NCBI GenBank assembly: GCA_027924585.1
Contig: BSBM01000596.1
Span: forward strand, 10,559,501-10,623,500
Length of the DNA: 64,000 bases
Source of the DNA: Larix kaempferi
Lineage: Eukaryota > Streptophyta > Pinopsida > Pinales > Pinaceae
Direction of reading: 5' to 3'
Below the pieces are notes generated by a model. That model worked only from the letters and a program-made list of their open reading frames with translations. It was not told the origin of the DNA and made no database searches. Position 1 is the first letter of the stretch; every line of letters begins with the position of its first letter. The translations under genes and the position numbers were made by a program. Shown piece by piece: positions 36,443-47,585 of the stretch.

Positions 36443-38350
36443 ATGGGATCAGATCAAATGAAGCAGGAAGAGAAAACTGATAAGACAGTTTGCGTGACGG
36501 GAGCAGGGGGATTCATTGCCTCATGGCTGGTCAAGATGCTCCTAGCCAAAGGCTATATTGTAAGAGGAGCAGTTCACACCAACCCAGATGGTATAATTAT
36601 TACCACATGCTTTTAATTTAATCAGGTGTTTTTGCATTGAATAGTTATCTAACTTTTTCATGGATTTGACAACTACAGATGATGAGCAGAAATATGAGCA
36701 TCTGAGACACTTGGAAGCCGCAAACGAGAGGCTTCAGCTTATGAAAGCCGATATTCTCGATTACCAGAGCTTAGTCGCAGCTATCCAAGGCTGCGACGGT
36801 GTCTTCCACACAGCTTGCCTTCTAAGCAATAACCCTGTAAGTAATTATCGCTACATATGTATAATATGAACTCTTAGATTCGAAGTTCATGCAGCTTTAG
36901 GGTTTCCGATTTATGAATGGGAAAATGTCCTCCATTAATTTTGTCTAACTGCATCATAAAAGCATTAGGTCTTCTTCTTTATGCTTGTAATTTATTTGGT
37001 AATCATCTTTAAGCTGAATTTCATTTCACGTGAATAATTATCTTTTGGGTGTACTAAATGGAAGATCAAAATGAATCTACGATAACAAATAATAAAGTCT
37101 ATCGACTAATTTGATGATACAGGAGCGAGTGATAGAGCCAGCGGTGACCGGAACAAGGAATGTTATGGAGGTGTGTGCAGAACTGGGAGTGAAGCGCGTT
37201 GTGTTTACATCTTCTATTGGCGCGGTTTACATGGACCCTCACAGAGACCCACTCGCCATTGTAGATGATGACTGTTGGAGCGATTTGGACTACTGCATAC
37301 AAACCAAGGTATTATGTTTATTTTTATTCCACTTTCACAACATATAGGTTAATGAATCTTCTGGACTAATTTTATTACTTTGATCTGGTTTTTGCATTAC
37401 AGAATTGGTATTGTTATGCAAAGATTTTGGCAGAGAAATTAGCTTGGGAAATTGCCGAGAAAAGGAATTTAGAGATGGCAGTGATCAGTCCGAGTGTGGT
37501 TTTAGGTCCCTTGTTGCAGCCCTCCATGAACGCCAGCACTGCTCATATTATGAAATACCTGACAGGTGGGTAATTAATCTACATATATATTTAGTCTGTT
37601 GGTTAGTTGATTTTTTTGTTGTTGTTAAATTCGCATCGATTTGTTATTGAGAAGTCCAGATTTTGATAAGAAAAATTGTATGGATATTTTCTCAATTTTT
37701 TTTTCTTTGATTGCAATCATGACAAATTTCACAAATTTCGCTACCAACAAATATCTCTACCGAAGATTGATTTATGATTAAAAATGGAGTTGAATTTTTT
37801 TTTGTTCTGAACACCTGCGTGATAAATTTCATTACCTACAAATATAGGTAGCCAGGAATTATCATTCAAAAACTGATACATTTTAAGATCAATGGATGTC
37901 AGGGTCAGCGAAGACATATACAAACGCAACTCAGGCATACGTGGATGTGAGGGACGTGGCGGAGGCACACATTATAGTGTATGAAACGCCTTCAAGCAGT
38001 GGCCACAGATATCTGTGTGCGGAATCGAACCTTCACAGAGGGGATCTGGTACATTTGTTAGCTGAATTGTGCCCCCAGTATCCACTTCCTACCAAGTATG
38101 CAGCGACTATCATATATATTTAGCAGTAGATTACATCTTCAGTCTCATTCTAAAATGATGAATTAATTCGCTGGCATTGAAATTTGCCATGAATACATGT
38201 TGCAGGTGTTCAGACGAAGAAAACCCAAGAAAGGAGCCATACAGGTTTTCCAATCAGAAGCTTAGAGATTTGGGGTTGTCATTCACCCCAATAAACAAGT
38301 GTTTGGCTGATACGGTGGCCAGCTTACAGTACAAGGGCTTTCTTCAATAG
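36443..38350 (+). CDS. Cinnamoyl-CoA-reductase-like protein, gene 2 (6 exons)
   Basis: Exons 36443-36590, 36679-36836, 37123-37308, 37403-37565, 37903-38095 and 38206-38350 give 330 residues with the same exon lengths and phases as gene 1. All splice sites are GT-AG and there is no stop. Motifs are as in gene 1: GAGGFIAS, the catalytic Ser in [25 protein letters not shown] and NQKLRDLG. It also has His instead of Arg in the VRGAVH position. Its exon 2 reads [11 protein letters not shown], where genes 1 and 3 have the more usual [11 protein letters not shown], so gene 2 carries its own replacements. The last intron acceptor of intron 3 lies in a longer tract than in genes 1 and 3. It is intact and could be expressed. 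Confidence 0.93.
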
Positions 38351-38934
38351 CTTGTACCAGCTTCAAGCCTCTGCGAGAATAATATCTTTAGTAGCTTTTA
38401 CGAGTTTCAAGTCTAGGTGGGAATAAATTCTTCAAGCTTCTGAGAAAAAGTGATTTTTACCTTTCAATTTTTTAGTGTAAAAAAACAAATTCCTATCTCA
38501 CAAATAAAAATTTATCATTAGCATAAAAATCTTTTATACTGTTTTGCCAAATTTAAAATTTCTTATGATCTTTATATTACCATTCAAGTTGAAGGGTGGC
38601 TGTATTTTGCAATTATCAATCGTTAATAATAGCATCGGAAGGCATATGGGTCTTGTTATGATGTCATTTTCAATTCATTGATATATACATTGTTATTACC
38701 TATTAAAATGTACACGCCTTAATAACTATTTGGACTTTGTGGCCTTTTCATGGATATACAACATTCCAATTACAATGAATTTATGTTTTTATTTTTTAAA
38801 ATTTACATAATAATATCAAAATTCAAAATTCATATGCATTTTTTATTATTGTTCATATAAACTAATAAAAAATAATAAAGATATTTAGTTGTTTTATATT
38901 AATTTTTTTTATATATTTATATATAAATAATATA
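38351..38934 (+). other. 3' flank of gene 2
   Basis: AT-rich, non-coding and homologous to 20089-20695. It passes without a break into the E cassette at about 38935, so it represents the arrangement without the 5.35-kb block seen after gene 1. Confidence 0.65.
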
Positions 38935-41900
38935 TATAATATTCAATAAAAACATAAATTTATTATTGACATTGATAAATGTTATTAATTTATATATGTT
39001 TTATGTAATTTTTTTTTTTAAATTATAAAATTAAAAATTTATTTAAAAAAAATAACAACAAAAAAATTGTCACCCTTAAATGGATAAATTTTGAAATATC
39101 AATTATCTTAATGCAAAAAGTGTTAAATTGATACACATTAATCGTAATGTTTTCTTTAATTACTTTCACTGAATTGTTATATAAAATGTAGTTTTCAATT
39201 TTTTTAATCAAACTTTCACATCAACAATTGAAAAAAAAAAAAATTAAACCAAATTGAAATTTACAATGACATGTGATCAAGGGGTCCACACCTTATGCGT
39301 AATGCTAACGCTAGCACCAATGCATGATTTTATTAGTAGACTCACTTCTCTTTCACAACATGCCCCTTCCTCAATGTAAACGTGTAAACTAAGCCCTTGT
39401 GTCATGTTGCTGCTATAGAATTAACACGTTCCTAAGCCACGATTCAAATGTTTTTTTAAATGTATTGCCTACCATGATATCAAGTTATTAACCCAAGCTA
39501 GATATGATAGAATACAATTACAACCAAATAATAGAGTCATGGCTGTAAATCAATGTGGCCATGGATATGTATTAAGGTTTATGTGGTTTAGGTTCGATTG
39601 GTCTCTTTATCATTATAAAAGGTAGTGTGCACGAAGATGCTCCCCAAATCTGTTGCAATGGGAGCGCACTAGCATTAAAAAAAATAGTGCACGCGCGCCA
39701 TTAAGACTGGGTTGGTGCAAAGGCTTGGTAAAGTCCTAAACCGCTAGGTGGATGTCCATGTAGGTCTTAAGAGCGCGTGCATGCTTTTAATGCGCACACT
39801 TTATTAGTGTGCCTGCAGTAATAGTGTGTGCATGCTTCTCTACATATTAAAAATTGAGTTGAGGCCCATTTGTTACCCACTTTTCCCAATTTCGTCAGTT
39901 CATAGCTTGCCAACAATGCCTCATGACCGCGCGTGCCCACACTGATTCCTCCACCAATGTCCCCCAATTCTCATCCAGGTAATATTTTTGCTTCTAATTA
40001 CTATTTTTGTTTGTATTTTCAATGATTTTAAAAAAATTTACGTTATTAAAAATCCAAAAAAATCAAACAATATTGTAAGAAATTCAAATTTTTAATTGCA
40101 GTTAATCTCTACCTCATCACAATGGCAGACAACTAAGAGCCAAACCCCCAAACAAACAACCCATCCATAGAAAACCCTGAAGTATACATTCACCCCGAGG
40201 AGAACCTAAACACAGAATCCCAAATAAACCAAAATTTACACCAATTAAGAATCTTGGTTCAAGAACTTAGAATGACTACAGAACCATCAAGACTCTCCCT
40301 ACCACATCCCTCAACATCATCATTGCCTCAGTTGATAATGCTCATGGTCAATTGATGAGCATAATCGAGTATAGGGCTAGGATGGGAGCATATTATTCCA
40401 CTGGTCTTAGTAGAGACCAAATCAAAGACTTGAACATCTCAAAACAAACTCTAATTAGTTGTTTCATTGACCCTAGGACCAACCTACCCCTTGATCCATG
40501 CAAAAGGTGCCTTTGCATGGATTGGTGCACATATGAGCCATGGAGACAAAAATGGATGAGTCGATGGTTCATGGTTTTTGACAAACCTCCTTGCAACAAT
40601 AGGGAGGTCCCTCTTTATTTTCTTCGGAAACTATATGTGGAGTTTGTGTTGGGCCTACATGTAAACTACTTTGACATTAGTAAGTTTCATGGGGTTGGTC
40701 TTGGATCTTCCCAAGATCGACCTGCCACCAGGCTTAACCCATTGAGAGGGACACCTGCACCTAGGTGTACGCCTAATCCCCCTCCACAGACACCTTGGTT
40801 ACTGGATCACCTAGCTGATATTGCCACTGCCGTATCACAACTTACTCATATTGTATTACAACACATCACATATGTGGCATCATCTAGGCATGACACATCA
40901 GAGCAACATGGAGAACCATCAGGTGTAGGTCCTTCAGGCCCCATTGGTCATGGACCGTCTAGCACATCTAGTGGGCTAAAGATCCTTTTGACACCCAAGG
41001 ATTTCCCCATCATTGCACTCATTGAGGCCATACCTACCATGGCCCTACGAAGGATCCTGCATGAGATACCTTTATGTCTGAGGTTAGTACATGATTTGTA
41101 AATGGTTGAATGCATTTTTAAATATACATTTTACAATTGTTAGATTAACATTGATTAGTGTATTGAATGTGGAAATGATGTTTTTGGCATGTGTATTTCT
41201 TTTTAGATGAAACTATTGAATCATGGTGGGAGGAAAATACTGCTCCCAACCTTGATTCCTCCATGGCGGCAGCAAAAAGTATTGCAACACCTCATATACA
41301 GGTATATAAAATAGTTTATGGTTGTAGGATTTAAAAATTGAGTTAGTTGCAATTTTCATATTTTATATGAGAAATCAATATTAATGTTTTTTGTGTTTTC
41401 ACAGGTGCATGCGAAGGAGAATGAGCACAGGTCTCCACCTATGCTGAGCAGATCACCTTCCATGCAGGTAGCTTGTTTGAAATTAATTATATATTTGATG
41501 TATCATGTGAAATTCATTGTGCTCGTATCATTAATTTACATGTTTTTTATTTTAATGAAATGTATTTCATATGTTTATGTAGGTTCCATCGCTAACCATC
41601 TAATCACCATACACACACATTCTTGTGTATATTCCACATAGTTATGTGTTTCCACATTTCATGTCGAGTCAGGTGATTGGGAAGTCTACTCCTGTGATCG
41701 ACATTCCTGTATCTCCTTGTAGGCCGCTCCCACCCATTATATATGCACCGGGGGTATATCGCTACACACACCCATCCACTCATGTGTTTACCCCTGATGT
41801 CCAGTATTTGGCTCCAGCTGTCCCATCCATACGGGATCCATCCACATCAACTCCATCCATTTTGCATACATATACTCCCACCCATTTACCTACATCATCC

Positions 41901-42545
41901 CCTTACCCCTTCCTACATCAGCCCCTTCTCCCTACCTACATCAGCCCCTGTCCCCCTAACTACATCATCATCCCCCCCTACCTACATCAGCCCCGCCACC
42001 ACCATTGCCTCAAAGCAAGTTGTGCAGCCCAGTGCTCCACTTCCTATCCCAGAAGGGAAATATCCTCCACCGCCTCCAATATTCATGGTGAGATTTATAA
42101 GTTATTTAAAATATTATAAATCATGAATGAATTTCATCAAAAAAATCATTTTTGTATTATGTATTAATTGTTTTTCTAATTTTGTGGCAGGGAGGCATTG
42201 CTGAGAGATTGGGATCGAGGAGATGGATAGCCCCATCATGACATGTTGTCTCGCCTTAGGTGAGTATTCAATATTTGAATTCTACTTGTATTTTTTTAAG
42301 TGTACTAATTAAGAGAATTTTGGGAATATTGACATGTTGTTGTTTCCCTTTTAGACCACACCTAGACGTAGGGGGCCCCAATATTTCTCTAGCTCAAAGA
42401 GGAGAAAGATCAATTTTGGAGAGGAGCGTCAGGGTGCCGATGGCGGCTAAGGTGATTGAGACACCTACTATGTACATTAGCCACGATGTGGCATTTTTGG
42501 TAGGATATGGTTACTTGTGTATAGGACATGAGCCGCCCTTATTCC
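38935..42545 (+). pseudogene. E cassette copy 2: unidentified spliced gene, best preserved
   Basis: TATAAAA lies at 39614, a non-coding exon ends at 39978, and the main exon starts at 40102 with a 249-residue open stretch at 40352-41101. It includes a Cys/Trp-rich core (CKRCLCMDWCTYEPW, 40498-40542) and DKPPCNNREVPLYFLRKLYV. Proposed later exons are 41207-41301, 41405-41467, 41583-42087, 42191-42259 and 42355-42450; these five join in a consistent phase and end in a basic RRR...SSKRRK bipartite-NLS-like tail with stop TAA at 42448. The donor of the main exon could be 41083 or 41087; the latter keeps frame. Lesions: TAA four codons after the first ATG (shared by all copies), a frameshift near 40270, a 1-bp loss near 40985, and TAG near 41600. 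Function unknown; a nuclear protein is inferred only from the tail. Confidence 0.6.
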
Positions 42546-44052
42546 ATTTTTGGGCATGAGCATCCACGATTGGGAACGATTCTCCATTTTTTGCCATGAG
42601 CATCCACTGTTGGGAATGATGCTCCATTAAGTTGTTGCTCAAGGAATCCCTTCTGCGATAGATGGATGAGATGATGGATAATTTTTCCTAGATCCTTCGA
42701 TGAATGCCTATGATAGTGGACACACCTTCAACAAGCATTTATTTTGAGAGGTGTGACTCCCTTTAAGGTACAAGTTAACTTTGAAATTACCTTATTTGAA
42801 ATCTAGATAGATGAATATGCTTTGGAGAAATGGTTAAATCTACTAGAGGGTTACTTCTCTATCAAATTTTTTTCCCACTATGAAAAGATCATCTTTGCAC
42901 TCCTTAAGTCCCCCCCACCATATCAAATATTGGTGGTCCGAGAGTGAAAATGCGAAGCTGGGAAACACTTTTATGACAAAGGTTTTTTTCGTTGACACAT
43001 GTTGGGACAACCAATATTTATAGGAAAAATATATTTAAAAATTGTATATGTTGCATCTATTCCTATACTTGAGTCTCTAAAAATATTTTAGTCAAAACTG
43101 ATTACTAACTATGAAAATGTTGATGTCAACATGAAAACAAAATTTTCAAAAAATAGGCAAAATTGTTACCTAACTTCATGTTTTCTCCCGACGGTGACTA
43201 CAAGAGTCCTGCCAGAGATGAGTGTGAAATATGTAGGACAAAACCCACTTGGATAACTTTTGTCTAAGCCATAAAGGAGGAATTATACCCTGTCAAAAGC
43301 TATGATGAGCAGTACATGAAATGGATGACTTTACGCCTAGAGGGAGACTAGATAGTGTTGGAGTTCACCAATATATTCCAATCCTTGCAATCTAATCTAG
43401 GTATTAGAAAATCTAAATGGAATTTGGTAATAAAGTAACTTAGTGGCCTACTCATGTACATTCAAACAAAGATGGATTTACTGGACATCTCCTCACTAGG
43501 AGCTCCTTATTGGTATGTTTTCAAGATCGAGATTTTTTTTAAGAAAAAGAATAAGCCAAAGTTTGGGTTAGAAAATCAACTACAATAGAGTCCTACTAAA
43601 GGAGACCCTATCTCACAGAACAAAGGACTACGAAAGGACAACTAAAATCAAGAAAAATAGTCCAAGCTACAGGAAAAGAAGGGTAAGTGGAAATTGAATA
43701 AGGACAATGGGAAGTGGTGTCAATTTCTCAAAAGACCCTGGCACAACACTGATGAATGGCACTCAAAACAATCATTGTTGGATGAGAAGAAATCCCCAGA
43801 TCCGGACTCTATCTTCGACTTTGATTTAAAGCAAGAAAGTTGAAATAAGATCATTGATGTGGAACCTAGTGCCACCATCACAACCACAAATATATAACCA
43901 GAAGAGTAAGAGGAGCTAAAGGAAGGGGAGCACCTCTTCCTTTCACAACTATGGGTGAATGGGGACCACTACATTTAATTGTTGAGAATTGTAGCCAAAA
44001 GAACTTCATCTTAATTGAGGCAATCAAAATGATAAATCTATCGATGATGCCA
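42546..44052 (+). pseudogene. Ty3/gypsy gag-protease remnant between E copies
   Basis: Gag core: FEITLFEI, then EYALEKWLNLLEGYFS (about 42811-42860) and IIFALLKS. Later SYDEQYMKWMTLRLEGD (about 43298-43350), MDLLDISSLGAPYWY (near 43470-43510), and a zinc-box WCQFLKRPWHNTDEW (about 43717-43760) of the C-x2-H-like gypsy type with lost ligands. A protease-like LIVENCSQKNFILIE (about 43978-44020) follows, in which DSG reads ENC. Sequence breaks off at 44052, where E copy 3 begins. Units A and B lack this segment. Confidence 0.78.
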
Positions 44053-47000
44053 CACCTTGAAATATCAATTCTCTTAATGCATAAGTCTTAAATTAATACA
44101 CATTAATCATAATGTCTTCTTTAATTACTTTAGTCAATTGTTATATAAAATGTAGTTTTCATTTTTTTAATTAAACTTCCACCGATCAACAATTGATGTT
44201 TTTTTGTTTTTAAACCAAATTGAAATTAAATCAATTATTTATAAAATGTAGTTTTCAATTTTTTAATTAAACTTTCACATCAACAATCGGAAAACAAAAG
44301 TTTAAACCAAATTGAAATTTACAATGACATGTGATCAAATGGCCCATACCTTATACCTAACGCTAACACTAAAAGGTGCAAGGTATGCAAAATAAAATCT
44401 AACACCAATGCCTAGTTTTATTATTGAGCTCACTTCTCTTTCACAACATGCTGCTTCCTTAATGTAAACCTGTAAACTAAGCCCGTGTGTCCGGTAGGTG
44501 CTATAGAATTAACACGTTCCTAAGCCACTATTCAAATGTTTTTTTAAATGTATTGCCTACCATGACATCAAGTTATTAACCCAAGCTAGATATGATAGAA
44601 TACAATTGCTACCAAAGTATAGTCATGGTTGTAAATTAATGTGGCAATGGATATTTATTAAGGTTTATGTGGTTTAAGTTTGATTGGTCTCTTTATCATT
44701 ATAAAAGGGAGTGTGCACAAAGATGCTCCCCAAATCTGTTGCAATGGGAACACGCGAGCGGTAAAAAAAAATAGCGCATGCATGCCGCTAAGACCGCGTG
44801 CATGCAAAGGTTTGGTAAAGTCCCGAACCTCCAAGTAGATGTCCACCTAGGTCTTAAGAGCGTGTGCGCATTACTAGCATGCGCGATTTTAACACACACA
44901 CACGATTAGTGTGCTCGCGTTAATAGTGTGTGTGTGCTTCTCCGCATATTAAAAATTGGGCCTAGGCCCATTTGTTACCCACTTTTCCCAATTTCGTCAG
45001 TTCATAGCTTTCCAACAACGCCTCATGACCACGTGCATGCGCATCGATTCTTTGACCAATGTCCCCCAATACTCATTTGAGTAATATTTTTGCTTCTAAT
45101 TACTATTTTTTTTGTATTTTCGATGATTTAAAAAAAAATACATTATAAACAATCCAAAAAACTCAAACAATATTGTAACAAATTCAATTTTTTTAAATCT
45201 AGTTAATCTCTACCTCATCACAATGCAAAACAGCTAAGAGCCAAACCCTTAAACAAACAACCCATCCAGATAAAACCCTAAAGTAAACATTAACCCTGAG
45301 GAGAACCTAAGCACAGAATCCCAAATAAACCAAAATTTACACCAATTAAGAATCTTGGTTCAAGAACTTAGAACAACTACAAAACCATCGAGACTCTCCC
45401 TACCACATACCTCAACATCATCATTTCCTCGGTTGACAATGCTCATGGTCAATTGACGAGCATAACCGAGTATAGGGCTAGGATGAGATGGTCTCAGTAG
45501 ATACCAAATCAAAGACTTGAACATCTCAAAACAAACTCTAATTAGTTTTTTCATTGACCCTAGGACCAACCTACCCTGATCCACGCAAAAGGCACCTTTG
45601 CATGGATTGGTGCACATATTAGCCATGGAGAAAAAACTGGATGAGTCCATGGCTCATGGTTTATGACAAACCTCCTTGCAACAATAGGGATGTCCCACTT
45701 TATTTTCTTCGGAAACTATATGCAGAGTTTGTGTTGGGCTTACATGTAAACTACTTCAACATTATTAAGGTTCATGGGGTTGGTCTTGGATCTTCCCAGG
45801 ATCGACCCGCGGGTAGGCTTAACCCATTGAGAGGGCCACTTGCACCTAGTTGTACACCAAACCCCCCTCCATAGACACCTCAGTTATTGGATCTCCTAGC
45901 TAATATTGCCACTGCCGTATCATAGCTTACTCATATTGTATTACAACACATCATATTTGTGGCATCATCTAGGAATGACACATCAGAGCAACATGGAGAA
46001 ACATCAGGTGTAGGTCCTTGAGGCCCCATTGGTCATGGACCATCTAGTACAACTAGTGGGCCAAAGGATCCTTTTGACACCCGAGGATTACCCCATAATT
46101 TCACTCACTGATGCCATACCTTCCATGTCCCTATGGAGGATCCTGCATGAGATACCTTTATGTCTGAGGTTAGTACATGATTTGTAAATGGTTGATTGAA
46201 TTTTTAAATATACATTTTACAATTGTTTGATTAACATTGATTAGTGTATTGAATGTGAAATTGATGTTTTTGGCATGTGTAGTTTTTTCAAGATGAAACA
46301 ACTGAATCAAGGTGGGAGGACAATACTGCTCCCAACCTTGATTCCACCATGGCATCAGAAAGTATTGCAACACCTCATTAATAGGTATATAAAATAGTGT
46401 ATGGTTGTAGGATTTAAAAATTGAGTTAGTTGCAATTTTCATATTTTATACGAGAAATCAATATTAATGTTTTTTGTGTTTCCACAGGTGCATGCGGAGG
46501 AGAATGAGCACAGGTCTCCACGTGTGCTAAGTAGATCACCTTCCATGCAAGTAACTTGTTTGAAATTAATTATATATTTGATGTATCATGTGAAATTCAT
46601 TGTGTTTGTATCATTAATTTACATGTTTTTTTTTATTTTAATGAAATGTATTTCATATGTTTATGTAGATTCCATCACTGACCATCTAGTCACCATACGA
46701 ACACATTCCTGTGTATATTTCACATAGTTCCATGTTTCCACATTTCATGTCGAGTCAGGTGATTGGGCAGTCTTCTCATGTGATTGACATTCCCGTATCT
46801 CCCCGTAGGCTTCTTCCACCCATTATATAACAAACAGGAGTATATCGCCACACACACCCATCCACTCATGTGTTTACCCCTAATTTCCAGTATTTGGCTC
46901 CATATGTCCCATCCACACGGGCTCCATCCACATAAACTACATCCATTTTTCATACATCTACTCCCACCCATTTACCAACATCATCCCTTGCCCCCCTACC

Positions 47001-47585
47001 TACATCATCCCCTATCCCCCTCCCTACATCATCCCCCAACACCACCATTTCCTCAGAGCAAGTTGTGCAACCCAGTGCTCCACTTCTTAGCCTAGAAGGG
47101 AAATTGCCTGCATCACCTCTGATATTCATGGTGAGATTTATAAGTTATTTAAAATCTTATAAAGCGTGAATGAATTTCATAAAACAATTCATTTTTTGTA
47201 TAATGTATTAATTATTTTTCTAATTTTTGTAGGGAGGCATTGCTAAGAGATTGGGATCAAGGAGACAAACACCCCCATCACGACATGTTTTCTCGCCTCA
47301 GGTGATTATTCAAGATTTGAATTCTACTTGTACTTTTTTAAGTGTACTAATTAAGATAATTTTTGGAATATTGAGATGTTGTTGTTTCCCTTTCAAATCA
47401 CACCCATACGTAGGGGGGCCCAATCTTCCTCTAGATCAAAGAGGAGGAAGATCGATTTTGGAGAGGAGCATCAGGGTGTCGATGGTGGCCAGGATGATTG
47501 AGACACCCACTATGTACATTAGCCACGATGTGGCATTTTTGGTAGGATATGGTTACTTGTGTATAGGCCATGAGCCACCCTTATT
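44053..47585 (+). pseudogene. E cassette copy 3: unidentified spliced gene, damaged
   Basis: Begins abruptly inside the gypsy protease relic, at a point equal to about 26220 of copy 1, so its 5' end is shorter. It shares a duplicated 5' segment of about 95 bp with copy 1 that is absent from copy 2. Box and exons match the other copies: TATAAAAGG near 44700, main exon from about 45200, MSPWLMVYDKPPCNNRDVPLY near 45641, exons at 46489 (VHAEENEHRSPRVL), 46669-47130 (proline-rich) and 47233-47300 (GGIAKRLGSRRQTPPSRH). It has a 15-bp loss near 45488, the 1-bp loss in the main exon near 45575, and the mutated last acceptor seen in copy 1. Confidence 0.6.
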
